From: Semisulcospira habei
Lineage: Eukaryota; Mollusca; Gastropoda; Semisulcospiridae
DNA: 64,000 bases
Assembly: GCA_036245525.1 (NCBI GenBank)
Contig: BTPG01000007.1
Location: 169,486,090 to 169,550,089 of the forward strand
Direction of reading: 5' to 3'
A model generated the notes under the pieces. It was not told where the DNA came from, did no database searches, and was given only the letters and a program-made list of their open reading frames with translations. A program made the translations under genes and the position numbers. This document shows positions 1 through 12,947 of the stretch, in pieces (the first letter of the stretch is position 1; each line of letters opens with the position of its first letter).

Positions 1-1010
1 ATAGACTTGACACGGTTACGTTGTTTTTTGTATTCGCTAAATAGCTTGTGTCTCCTTAAGTCATTTCTCAATCTCATAGCTTCGATTATTTCTTGGTTTA
101 GCCAAGGCGGTAACGTGTGGTTTTTTACCCGCTTTTGCCGCAAAGGGGCGTGTTTGTTAAGTACTCTTGTAAAGAGTCCATACCAAACAGCCAGAGCCTT
201 TTCAGGGTCAGTTTCGTTATTAACGACATTAAATGGTGTTTGATCAAGGTCTGCTAGAAAAGCAGACTGATTAAACTGTTTAAATGAGCGATACGTTATA
301 GTTGTGTGCCCGTTCTTACGATGCACTGGCAGTTTTGTTGACCATGAACACACAGTAGGAAAGTGATCACTGATGCTGAGGTCAGGAACACTAACATTGA
401 ATACACTAAGGGGACGGTTGGTGTAAATGTGATCAATGAGTGTTGCGGTTGTTTTTGTGATCCTAGTAGGGGCCGAAACTAACTGTTCTAAGCCTGTTTG
501 TGTGGTGATGCAATCCCATGCGGTATGGGGCTTCAACATATCTATGTTAAAGTCGCCTAGTAGCAACGCATCACAGTTAGGTAAGCCAACTTTTTCTACT
601 GCATGCAAAAAATCATCGTACCATTCAAACTTGGCTGCTGGGTTACGATAACAAAAGCCGACGAAGACGGGTTTAGTTTTTGGAGCCCTAAATTCCAACC
701 AAATGCACTCGACTTCCGGAGTTTCTAAGTCCTCACGCCTTTTTACTAAATGTTGGATTGAGTTATGGATGTAAACGGCAAGCCCAGTTTGACCAAGTAC
801 ACGAGGGTCACGTCGAGTGATGATAAAGTTAGGTATGTGAACGGCTTCATCGCTTATGTCCGAGTTAAGTCGCGTCTCACTAAGACCAAACAGGTGGAAT
901 GGTTCAGACGAGTTTAGAAAAACATTCAAATCGGCCACCTTGTTAAAAAGATGGTAGATGTTCAAGTGACCAGTTTGAAGGCTTCCGTGTGTCTGAGCAT
1001 TATGGATCAT
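1..1010 (-). CDS. LINE ORF2, N-terminal APE-type endonuclease (partial)
   Basis: Open reading frame from an ATG at 1008-1010 to the left edge; an in-frame TGA lies seven codons upstream of the ATG. The product is the endonuclease that nicks target DNA for target-primed reverse transcription. Visible motifs are GLSETRLNSDISD near the start, LLGDFNIDM in the middle, and TLIDHIYTN followed by SISDHFPT (plus-strand positions about 352-375), which carry the catalytic Asp/Asn and Asp-His residues of the exonuclease/endonuclease/phosphatase fold. After the domain comes HAPLRQKRVKNHTLPPWLN, the usual linker before reverse transcriptase in CR1/L2-type LINEs. No stop codon interrupts about 336 codons, so this copy may be fairly young. 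Confidence 0.85.
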   Translation of the reverse strand, partial: MIHNAQTHGSLQTGHLNIYHLFNKVADLNVFLNSSEPFHLFGLSETRLNSDISDEAVHIPNFIITRRDPRVLGQTGLAVYIHNSIQHLVKRREDLETPEVECIWLEFRAPKTKPVFVGFCYRNPAAKFEWYDDFLHAVEKVGLPNCDALLLGDFNIDMLKPHTAWDCITTQTGLEQLVSAPTRITKTTATLIDHIYTNRPLSVFNVSVPDLSISDHFPTVCSWSTKLPVHRKNGHTTITYRSFKQFNQSAFLADLDQTPFNVVNNETDPEKALAVWYGLFTRVLNKHAPLRQKRVKNHTLPPWLNQEIIEAMRLRNDLRRHKLFSEYKKQRNRVKS

Positions 1011-1734
1011 ATTAAATTCTAATTCTCACAATTGAAGTGCAACACAATACAAAAAAATATAAACAGAGAGAATAAGAATAAAAGTGTCAACGCAGTAAAA
1101 CGCGGCTGAAGTTATAGCACCTCGTATCAAACGTCACAAACGGTGTCCAACACAGCGTTATCAAATGAAGATCGCTTTTGATTAATAGTGTATCCACGTA
1201 TGAATGCCACGCAAGCTGTCTAAATAGTGACTGTGGTATAGCACACGTATCAGATGTCACACGTGAAAAGAGTGTTCTGGTCAGCGGCACACTAGGCAGC
1301 GAAAAAAAAAAATTATAGGCCCTGAAATGTGTTGATAAGACCAGGCACACCGTCAGTGGGTGTGGATCTGAATGCTATCACACGATTTCCTCACGAATAA
1401 TCCAAAGATATGAATGAGTGGCCGTAATTGTTAACCGTTACACGGACAACACCTTGAATTTTCCGCTGCTGGCACAATGTAGAATGATTCCCACAACGAA
1501 ATAAACGGCTAATTGTTTACCGCTGCAGCGGAAAACACCTTGTATTCTCCGTTGTAGCAGCAAACAAACACTGCTGGCACAATGCGGTAATATTCGATCC
1601 ACGAAGTAGCAAAGAATGCAGGTAGACCAAACGAGATCACCTAGTGTACTCACAGGTGGGCACAGGAGATAAACGACGCACACTCACTCCAACACACTTT
1701 TTAGTGAGTAGGGAATAATGAACGACTGCACAGC
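1011..1734. other. Spacer between LINE ORF1 and ORF2
   Basis: No coding frame is convincing here. A short segment is duplicated in the middle: the words CACCTTGAATTTTCCG with GCTGCTGGCACAATG near 1450-1475 recur in diverged form near 1535-1585. CR1-type elements normally have a much shorter ORF1-ORF2 junction, so part of this may be a later insertion. Confidence 0.4.
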
Positions 1735-1882
1735 CTAGTACGCACGCACACTGTTCACAAACTGCGCCCACTGGGCGCCACTGAGAATGGACGCTGGGTA
1801 GCTCGGGTAGTACGGGACATACGTTCCATTTCCTGGTTGCTGGTGAACGGAAGATGGTGGGTAATTAGTCCAATGAGCACCG

Positions 1883-4374
1883 CTAGGGAGAGGTTGGTAC
1901 TGCCACGGTGTCACAGGCGGATACATCAGTTGCTGTTGCTGCAGCCAGTCGGGGGGCAACAACTGATGTATCTTGATGCTCCTGAATAGGCTGTAGTTGT
2001 AGATGCTGCTCTTGTAGATCCTGTTGTTGCTGTTGCGGAGGTTGACGCTGTTCTTGTTGTCGTTGCCGCTGCTGTAGTTCATTTTGCTCCTGTTGAGGGC
2101 ATCGCTGTTTTGGCTGCTGTTGCTGATGGTGCTTCTGAACAGGGGATGACAAGCCCACCGGTGCCCGCCCCGCAGCAATGTCTGAGTAAAGCTGCTTAGC
2201 GGTTGTTACATTAGGAGATGTAGCGTCCCGTTGAGAGGTTGTTCGGTGACCATCTTCCCCGCCGTATTTGATGTTACCGGCCAGCCTCCGCGTGCCCACG
2301 TGGGACGGGTGGATAGGGTCAAGCCGGCCTTTGTTGTCCACTCGGTACAGCGCCTTGCGAGGTAGACCATTTGACGTGTGAAAGATGCCGGTGTTGTCTA
2401 TAAAGGAAGCGCCCAGCTTCTTCGCCACGTGGCACAGGTTGGCGTTGGACGGGAAGATACGCTGATTTAAACGCGAATTTCTTCCCTGCCCAGCAGGCAA
2501 GATAGAAGAGGCTTGGACTCGTGCTTTGGGGAACGCCGTTATGCAGGCTGTAACCAGCTTCTCCCACTGCTGGCTGGTGACCTCCCGCTGCTTGCAGTCG
2601 TTCACCCCCACGTGGAAGGTGACCAGTTGGACGCGGGGTGACGGCGCCTGCTTCATGCACCAGTCAGTCAGGTGGGAGATTTGCAGGCCCGACACAGAAA
2701 TGATCTGCACCCTCTCACCCTGGCACATTGTCATTTTCTCTCCCTTCACGTTACGCAGGACAGAGCATCCTATAACGAGGGTTGTGGTATCCGCCATGAC
2801 ATGATGTGTGAGGATTTCTTGGCTTGGAGGAGGGCGGATGAGGGTTCGTGGATTTAGGCCGTTAATCCGATTACCGTTCCTCTCAGCTTGGTCACGCTCA
2901 CCCGCACCGCTGATCTCCGCTTGCTTCTCAGCCTCTTTCGGGGCCGCGTGGACCGTTATCAGCACACCGCCAGAGGCCTGATCCTTACGGGTACTTGACG
3001 AGCTGTCGGTTTTCGGAGGGGTAATCCTTACCGGGATCACTTCACCACCTGCGGCGGTAGGGTTTACACCGCCACCGTCTGTAATCCCCTTAGCGCCGTC
3101 AGCGAGAGGGGGAGGGGCGCTCGATTCCTCAGGCCCTGACTCGTTGAGCTGATTGTCGAGCTGAAGGAGTTTGTGGCTAGAGACAACTGCTTCCATTCTT
3201 TCCACGTGACTGCGCACGTCATGGATGAAGTAGATGTCACTGTCACGCGCAGAGTTAAGGCCCTGCAGTGTGTCGTGTAGGCGGCAGTGAGAGTCAGACA
3301 GCTCGGTCAGCTGGTCCTGTATCAGGGAAAGTTTGTTGCGCACAAAAGACTCAGACATCTGCAGATCACTGGCTAATGTCACTGAGATTTCACGCACTCG
3401 GTTGTCTAACTGGTCCAGTCTTTCCTGCGTTTTGGTTTGGAGATAATACAACTCCTGTTGCAGGGACTCGACAGCAGCAAGTCGGGGCATTAGCTGGCTG
3501 ATGGTCGGCTTTAAGTCGCTACACCCAGTAGCTAGTTCACAGCTAGCAGTGCCCTCCTCAGTGCAGGCGACTGGAGCCCGGGCCGAGGACACACCCTCTT
3601 GGATGAGGTCACTGACAGATGCTGTGTACAAGACGATAGGACTGGCTACGGTGGTAACGGATGACTGGCCCAGAGGAACATTAGCGAGGGTGGATGAGAG
3701 GCGATAATCCCGTTGAAGTGTCTCGCCAGTGGACGGGGGAGGGGGTGAAGTAAAGAGAAGGGAGGAGGTCTGACCGCTGGTCGTAGCACTGTGAGCTTGG
3801 GAGATGTTGCCAACGGAAACAGTCAGTGCCTCGGGCATGGGATTAATGGTGGGGGGCTCAACGTTAGAGCGCTGAAGGGCTGACGGGGACACAGGGTTAC
3901 AGTCGTCTACTTGTGATGTGCTTAAGGGATACAGCTGTATGAGATCTGAAGCGGTTGCTGAGCTCTCAGGTTCTGGCTCGTTTGAGGTCGTGGGAGGGGT
4001 GTCTGGGAGTGTTACAATCGGAGGGGTGGAGCCGATTTGTCGGTCCCTAGACATGCCCACAGGCGTGTCCACAGGCACATTGTCCGCCGGGTCCGCGCAG
4101 CCATCCTTTAGCTGTTGTACGAATGTACACAGGGACTCGTACTCACTGACTACCCACGCATCCTTGTTATGTCCCTGTATGAGGCACGTGCCTCCGGTCT
4201 TGCGTCGCACGTGAAAATATAGTGTTATTGTTATTTTGGGCTTTTCGTCTCCCCTGACCTGAATGAACGTCTTGCCCAGGTCATCAGGAAGGGCAGGGGC
4301 GGAACAGTCCAGATAAAGATCTCCACACTCGACCGGTTCGTTCCTGTGGTCTGTGTCTCTCCAGATTACATTGA
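1883..4374 (-). CDS. LINE ORF1 with SGNH/GDSL esterase-like domain
   Basis: About 829 codons open on the minus strand. The frame continues 54 codons upstream of a GTG at 4210 with good coding character and then runs into the GA repeat, so the true start is missing. The N-terminal part is followed by a long Ser/Thr/Pro-rich region with a short coiled-coil-like stretch (plus positions about 3180-3490). A SGNH-hydrolase-like domain follows: VIGCSVLRNV (Ser block, near 2763), FHVGVNDC (GxND block, near 2600) and DPIHPSH (Asp-x-x-His block, near 2315). The usual GDS of block I reads GCS, but the Ser is kept. The C terminus is Gln-rich from CAG-type repeats. A second frame from 2178 to 1735 carries a Tyr/Pro-rich tail (LLPPDWLQQQQLMYPP onward), which suggests a frameshift in the Gln repeat and a natural end at 1735. 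Confidence 0.7.
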
Positions 4375-4735
<361 letters not shown>

Positions 4736-4751
4736 CCGTTCAGGTAGTAAG

Positions 4752-5930
<1,179 letters not shown>

Positions 5931-7430
5931 TAGATAATGAATACGTGCGTGCGTGCGTGCTTGCGCCGGCGCACGCTAGTGCATGCGTGTATCTGAGGGG
6001 GAAAACAAAAAGAGAGAGATTGGGGTTACGTGCAGAGCTCGTGATAAAAAAGAGAGTTAAAGAGGAAACAGGGGGAGATAAAAAGAGAGGGGGTACAGAA
6101 TGTATGTGCGAGTGCAATCTTTGGCCAGTGTTGTAACTAACATTTCTAAACGTGTTTCTTGGGTTGAAGACCACAGTACAACCCATAAAAATAGCAAGTA
6201 GAAGGTTGCATATGGCATAAACTGCTTAGGCACGAGGGCTGTTGTGGATCATAGGAATAGTGTGCATGTCGTGTATTAATGGAGCCAAATGCTCGGTGAA
6301 CCTCATATTCCGGGCTCCAGCAAAAACCATACTCAACACAATTAATCTATAATCCAATCGAACCCTGTTTAAGTACTACATCCATTTATGTCATTTGGAT
6401 GCAACAGATTGCGCTGATATCATCCGAAATACAGACCTAACAAATGAAGTAATTTCAACAGCAAAAACTATGTACAAACATAATTCAGTGTGATAAGCGG
6501 CCAGGTTTCGCAAGAAAATGAGTGGCCATAGTTTTTTGTGTGTTGACGTCACAGTTTGCAGCCGCATGCTAAACTCCGCAATTCTTAAGATGAACGTATC
6601 ATGCAGAACCTCGCAGAAAAGGTCTCGACAAGGCAAATTAGAATAAATAGGTTGAAAATGTATTCGGTGTAATATGTGTCACTTGTTAACAAACAGAATT
6701 GAGAATTTGCCAGATAAACATATTATATGGGATATTATTTGGAAAGTCTCGTCTAGAAAAATTTAGATATATAGGTTCTAAAGGTATTTTGCATTTTACA
6801 GTCTTTTACCCTATTGGTGAAACAGCTGCATGCAACGCGACGAGGTATACTAGGTGACTAATTATACCGAATGTACTTGAAATCTGTACATTTGAATTTG
6901 ACTCGTCTCCTCACGACCTTTCAAATGACATCCTACATGTACGTTTTTCTTAACAATTAGCAATTTTACCTGCAGCCCTAAAGTGTGGCGTCACGTTTAC
7001 AAAGCAAAGGCTACTTGATTTCGTGAATAACCTGGCCATCTATTATTAAGGTACGTGTATCAATGAACAAGTTTCGTGCACCTCTCTTGCTCTTAGTTCT
7101 CATTATACTAATGAGTAGTCCCTTGGTTAGAGTAGTCGACGTATCTGGAGTTTCTGTGTATGAAGTTTCTGTGACATTTTCTTTCTGTAGTTGTCCTGAA
7201 CTGCGGAAGCACTAAGTGGCAGCCTCAAGGAAAACAATACTGCCCTTGCCGTACAGCGCAGATGTAAACACCGCAGCAACTGCGATCAGTTTGTTTTTGG
7301 TAACAACCTATCATCTTGTGGTGAATAGTTGCAGACTTTCCATGCACATTTTTCTAGCGGAATACCTTTGTCCTGGACGCTTAAATAGGCTATCGGGTCT
7401 GAGTGGGTAATATAGGGGAAAATTTGCCAT
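5931..7430. other. No gene recognised
   Basis: About 1.5 kb of AT-rich sequence without long open frames, recognisable motifs or obvious repeats. A short CGTG-rich stretch sits at about 5940-5985. Confidence 0.5.
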
Positions 7431-9203
7431 CAGCCGCACCGCAACGTGACTGTACGTCAGAGCACCGTTTCTCGTGGGGTAATGTTATAATCGTGTAACT
7501 GATGACACAATGGAGATTGGTACGGACAAAATAGCGTATACTGAGTGATTCTGGAGTGTTTGACGCTTCTATTCATGTGTACGATTGTAATTAAATATGA
7601 GTACTAGGTGTTATGTAGCATAGCGTTAAAAGTGGACAAATTTATGGAACTATTGGCGTTTTTGGTCCCGCCTCTTTTTTTTTTCTGAGACAAATGCAGA
7701 ACTCTGAAGGCTCAATAAGGCATAATTAGTCAGAAACGATATTATATGGTTACTGGAATGTTCTTGTGATAGTCATAGTGATCAAACGGACTTTGTGTGT
7801 GATATATGTCAGTTCACCGACTAATGGCACCGCATAGTTACCGTCTGTGGCTGTGGTGTTTTTCGCTAGAGGTGGGGTTAAAAACTTATAACTGATGACA
7901 TTTGTTTGATTGATTTTGACACCATGCCTTTTAGCATTTGATTCTAGTTTAGAGGGGAGCTGGGTGGCCCGGTGGTAAAAGTTTTCGCCTCTCGACCGAA
8001 ACCGAGGTCCCGGGTTCGAATCCAGCTTGGGTCAAAATTTGTTCAGACCCTTTTTCGGTGCCCCGTCTTTGAAATCACCCTCGTGGTGGACAAAAGACGT
8101 TAAGCCCTAAACATTTAACATTTTTAGAGTGTTTAGCGCTTCTATTTATGTATTTGATTATATGGAATAAGTAACAGTTGATGTGTTCCGCCGCCTTCAA
8201 AACGGATACGTTTGTCAAACCGGTTTACTTTTTAGGGTCTCTTTCCTAAGAGTACAACATCTATATGTTTACTCAGCCATGTTAAAATCACGAGAAAAGA
8301 GTATCATGGCTTAATGGAAGTAGAATCTGGTAAGATATTTAGTGATGTAAGGTTCCGTGTGCGTGATATATGGGAAAATGTCCGATCAGCCGCACCGCAC
8401 CGTTACTGCACGTCAGAGCATCGTTTGCTTTGGGGGTAGCGTTATGAACGTGTAACGGATGACACTATAGATGTCGATAAGGACAAAATTGCTTGTACTG
8501 TTTGATTCTAGAGTGTCTGGCGTTTCTGTTTATTTGTAGGATTGTATTTCACTTATATATATTTTTAGGCGGCGTCGCGTTGAACTTATAGAACTATCAT
8601 CGTGTTTGATCGGACTTTTTTTCGAGACAAATACAGCACTCTGTAGACTCCATAAGACGTTATTAGAAACGGTTACATCAGGTTATCAGGAAAAATATTC
8701 TGGTGACGGTATATTGATGAAACGGACTTGTGTGTGACATGGTGATTTCGACTACCAACGTCAATAGATAGCGGTTTATTTGGGCTTAGGGCGTGTTTTC
8801 TTTTCTTTTTTTTTTTCTTTTTTTTTGGGGGGGGGGGGGGGGGGAGGGGGTAGGGTTACAAACGTGTAACTGAAAACACTTTAGAGATCGAGAAGGACAA
8901 AATCGAAATGACTTGTACTGTTTGAGTCTAGAGTGTTTGGTGCTTTTATCTATGTATATGATAAATTAAAAATAAGTGTTACGCTGCGTCACGATTAAAA
9001 TGGACTATGCGTGTATTTGTTCGGGCCGGTTTCGTGACACATATATGACAATCTGTAGACTCAATTAGGCCTTATTAGTCAGAAACGATAATTATTAGAA
9101 GAACATTTGGTTAGTTCTATAGTAAAGAAACGGACTTCGTGTATGGTTAATTTGCCGACTAGCGGCACTGCATAGTTACTGTTACTGTACTTTTTTTTTT
9201 TCT

Positions 9204-9234
<31 letters not shown>

Positions 9235-9450
9235 TTGGGGGGGAGGGGGGGGGTGGGCTGTGGGTATGGTTACAAACTTGCAACTGATGACCTATTAAAG
9301 ATCGATTTGTACACCATGACATGTACTGTTTGATTCTAGACTTTGTATTGGTTCTTTTTTTTATGCATGTGATTATATAGAATATTAAAAAGTTGATATG
9401 CACTGCAGCCGTAGAAACGTACATTATTGTCAGGTTTGCTTTTCGGGCAC
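7431..9450. repeat. Diverged tandem array, units about 385 bp
   Basis: Five related segments begin near 7431, 7826, 8387, 8762 and 9157. Each carries in order a word like GGCACCGCATAGTTACCGT, a T/G-rich tract, AACTGATGACA with a purine stretch, TTTGATTCTAGAGTGTTTGG, and a segment near AATTAGTCAGAAACGATA. Spacing is 375-398 bp once the SINE in the second unit is subtracted. The array looks like an old minor satellite. Confidence 0.7.
7955..8122 (+). mobile_element. tRNA-derived SINE with target-site duplication
   Basis: 168-bp element with a Pol III promoter: box A-like TGGCCCGGTGG near 7966 and box B GGTTCGAATCC at 8013-8023. It is flanked by TTTAGAG at 7948-7954 and again at 8123-8129, and it interrupts one unit of the tandem array. 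Its 3' body (GTGCCCCGTCTTTGAAAT and so on to TTAAGCCC) recurs in the minus-strand copy at 18644-18783. Confidence 0.8.
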
Positions 9451-10975
9451 AGACCATACATCGGAGCGAAATATTTCGCCGTTTTCTATCACAATCCGCC
9501 CTGAGCCTGTGCCTGAAACGGGGCGAGTTGCTTGGGCGAGTTGGAGTTTGGACGAGTTCACCGTTATACTGATATTATGGTACCGTCGGGATAACATACT
9601 ACAGGCGCAGTCACACAATGGCCTTACAGCGTTCGCTCGCTTCGATTTTCTGTCAATGATTTTATCCAAATTACCACACTTTTCTGTTAAGTTTTAGTGT
9701 GGGATAGTTACTATAGGTAATGTACAATGTCTGTATATAGTTTTTGGGTTGTGTAAAACCCTCAATTTTTATTTTTCAGTTTTTTGGGCGTTTCCATTTT
9801 GACTGATAACTGTTAACTTCGCGTTCGTACAGCCGCCCGATCAAGTCCAACATGGCACAATCCGCAAGAATGTGGACATGGAACCAGATTACTATCTCGG
9901 ACATTAAAACAAAACGGGGGACCAACGAACACCAGCCTAAATGCATCACATCAACCGACAAGCGCTATACGCACGGTTGGGGGTTTGGAGGTGGGGCGCA
10001 GAAAACGCTATACGCACGGCGGCGGGGGAGGGGGGGGTGGGGTAAAAACGCTATACGTACGGCAGTGGTGCTATTTGTACACCCGTGTACGAAAAAAAGG
10101 CCGGTCCAAAACCGAAAATTTTGCATGCGCAGTCCGGTGTTCGTGGAAATAAGACTTCCGATTTTGTGCAAAACGGCTATTTCCACGGTTTTCATGCTGA
10201 CAAGTGATTATTTCCACTCTCCGGTGCTAATTGGAGTGGTCTCCCGTAGATAAGCTATTGCGATTTACCTCCCCTTTCTGTGAAAATCACCGTTCTAGCA
10301 CACACACATACGCACATAATAGCTTAGAGACACCAGTACATTTTCACGCGCATTCAAACACTTGCCTACAAACAGAAACCATTAAAATAGAATATTTATT
10401 TGAAACGATGGTTTCAACTGCCACACAAACTTTATTTCAAACATTAAGCCAATGTCACACAAACTTAAAAGACACGAGACTGCCGATTCCAACTTTACTA
10501 AATCAGCAAGGAAAAATGTATAGGTCGTTTAGTTTTTCACAAATATATCCGCAAATAAACCTTTTCTATATCAATCTTAGAACAAATATCATTCAGTGAC
10601 AGTTGACCTAATACAATTTACTTTTTAAAAACTTGAACATAATGTCAGTTTTGCTGTACAGTTGTAATAATTATGATTTTTTTTTTCATGAGTGATTTTA
10701 CATCCCTAAATGTGCCCATAGATATTAAGCCCAGCATAAGAAAGATCCATTTTCATGTGAACTGTCCAAGTTTTCAAAACTGAAGCAATGCAAGCATACA
10801 TGAAGTCTGCATTCTTGACCTTGATTTTGAAATCTGCCGGGACTTTTAGGTATTGAAAATGGCCTTTTTTGTCTTTTCACAAAAACTTTACAACGGTAGA
10901 GCAAAATCGACAAATCATAGGAGTTCAGTAAAACTATTCTATATCAGGTCAATTGGCACTAAATGATATGTGTTC
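9451..10975. other. No gene recognised; short G-rich tandem repeat
   Basis: Three copies of a motif near AACGCTATACGCACGG occur between 9960 and 10065, separated by G-rich spacers. Otherwise nothing that I can support. Confidence 0.4.
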
Positions 10976-11241
10976 TTAAAGTGGTACAGAAAAGTCTTTC
11001 TTTGCGGAGGTATTTGGCAAAAACGTGCACAATGATGTCAAACGGCCTATACTTTTGGTACAGTACATTATGCTGGGCACATTGTCATTTAGTCCGTATC
11101 CTGCAGGGAGTGGTGCAGCTGTAGCCAATGTGTGGATAGAACAGTGAGTTGTCTCTACCTTCACCAAGGCTTCATCATGGGCAGTGTGTGGAACAATGCC
11201 TTTGAATTGGAGCGTTCGAGAGGAGCAGCACTGACGTACAC
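10976..11241 (-). CDS. Possible terminal exon of an unrecognised gene
   Basis: On the minus strand a pyrimidine tract ending TTTTTCTAACAG is followed at 11241 by 88 open codons to a stop at 10976. The encoded segment has normal amino-acid composition (for example VKVETTHCSIHTLATAAPLP) and no simple repeat. I do not recognise a domain. No partner exon with compatible phase was found to its right, so this could be chance or a fragment of an old repeat. Confidence 0.22.
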
Positions 11242-11460
11242 CTGTTAGAAAAAGGAAACTGGGTCATTAATTTGACAAAACAATACACAGAAGGCACAAA
11301 CTTTGGGGGAGAATCCAACAATGAGATATCAATATGTGTGTATGCCACAAAATAGGCACACATCATTTAAATGCTTTGAGCGCCAAGGCTGAAGTTTCCA
11401 CATTTTAGAGTTGTTGCCGCAAGACTACAAGAGACAGATTGCCCTCTATCTATCAAGGGT

Positions 11461-11535
11461 GGCACCATCATTGCACTATCACCATCATTGCACTATCACC
11501 ATCATTGCACTATCACCATCGTTGCACTATCATTG
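11461..11535. repeat. Short tandem repeat, 17-18 bp unit, about four copies
   Basis: Direct copies of TCACCATCATTGCACTA, the last ones diverged. Confidence 0.85.
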
Positions 11536-12045
11536 TTAATGCACATCTTTCAGCATGTCAATGCTGAATGGGTCAACCCCTTCCCTACTACTTGTCACAG
11601 TTTTTGTTTCGAAATAGTTGTTGATTCAATGCCGAAGAGTCCCAAGCAGTCAAATCATACTCATGAGCCCCGGCCACAGTTGGGTGGTGTTATTTTTTTC
11701 TCAGCAGTGAAGGGATTATGAGGCAGGAAAGACATACTTTGAATGTTCAATCACACAACAATATCTTGTACATAATTATATTAGGCTATTTACACAGCAG
11801 AAAATAGTGGTTAATTTCCTTGTTTTTTCTTTTGTAGGCACAATTCCTTATTAATATATTATACTTTGAATATCAGTCTACATAATGTAAGCAGCACCAC
11901 TATATTTAAACTAACGTTCTTTATCAAATTTTAAATCTGACATTAATAAATAATGATAACTGCAAGCAAATTTGTCTGACATAAAATAGATTATTCTTTT
12001 TCTTTTTGGGATTGGTGGTGCAGAAAAGTACAGGTTAAGTACAAC

Positions 12046-12947
12046 CCTTCTCAGTGTGTACTCCCCAACCCTCCTGGCAGAGCCTGCTGAAAAGGACAAG
12101 TTTTACACTGACCTGCGCAGCCTCATACAGAGCACCCCTGCAGACGACAAAGTCATCATCCTTGGCGACTTCAACGCCAGAGTGGGCCAGGACTCTGAAG
12201 CCTGGAAAGGAGTCCTCGGCAAGCATGGCGTCGGGAACTGCAATGACAATGGCCGCCTACTGTTGGAGTTCTGTGCAGAGCAGCAACTGGTCATCACCAA
12301 CACTACTTTTCAGCAAAAGTACAGTCGAAAGACCACCTGGATGCATCCTCGCTCCAAACACTGGCACCTTATCGACTATGTCCTAGTGCGTCAGAGGGAC
12401 CGCAGTGATGTCCTCCTCACCAGAGTGGTGCCCAGCGCAGAGTGCCACACTGACCACCGCCTTGTCCGCTGCAAACTCAAGCTCCTCGTCAAGCCAAAAC
12501 CCAAGAAATGGGGGCCCCCCAAGAAAAAGCTTGATGTTGCCAGCCTTCAGCGTGACGACGTGAAAGCTGCCTTTCAGACAGATTTACAGCGCAGGCTCAA
12601 AGACACAGCGGACCCAGCAGACTCCTCCCCTGAAACACTCTGGGAACAACTGAAAACTGCTATTGAAAAATCCTCTGCAGAAGTCTTGGGTTTCGCTAGA
12701 AAGAAGAACAAAGACTGGTTTGACGAAAACGATGTTGAGATCCAGGAACACCTAGCCAAAAAAAGAGCCGCCCATCAGGCCCACCTAGCCCAGCCTTCCT
12801 GCCCTGTGAAGAAGTCTGCCTTCCGCCTCGTCTGTAGCAGTCTCCAGCGCAAGCTCAGACATCTCCAGAATGCGTGGTGGACCAGACTTGCACAGAGGAC
12901 CCAGCTTTGCACTGACAATGGTGACTACAGGGGCTTCTACGAAGCAC
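12046..12947 (+). pseudogene. LINE ORF2, APE endonuclease part
   Basis: Frame open from the LINE 5' boundary to 12952. Motifs: SVYSPTLL at the start (the early part of the domain is missing), VIILGDFNARVG, WMHPRSKHWHLIDYVLVRQR and ECHTDHRLVRCKL, the Asp-His active-site end of the endonuclease. It continues into the pre-RT linker and stops after NGDYRGFYEAL because the inserted LTR begins TGTAA, supplying a TAA stop at 12950-12952. The same reading resumes after the LTR with KAVYGPRHLVQ, so this is a single gene interrupted by the LTR. Confidence 0.85.

Larger units (their letters stand above)
1..4374 (-). mobile_element. Non-LTR retrotransposon (CR1/L2-like LINE), left end outside window
   Basis: Minus-strand LINE made of an esterase-type ORF1 (1883-4374), a spacer of about 0.7 kb and an APE endonuclease that begins ORF2 (1010 to the left edge). 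The order ORF1 then endonuclease on one strand is that of CR1/L2-group elements. The reverse transcriptase would lie to the left, outside the window. The 5' end stops abruptly at a GA microsatellite, so the element is probably truncated there. No 3' end or target-site duplication can be seen. Confidence 0.8.

Noticed and set aside
7966..8023. tRNA gene
   Set aside because: Box A and B are present, but the sequence continues into a SINE body, has a target duplication, and does not fold into a clean cloverleaf by eye. The same applies to 39028-39100 and 18732-18783.
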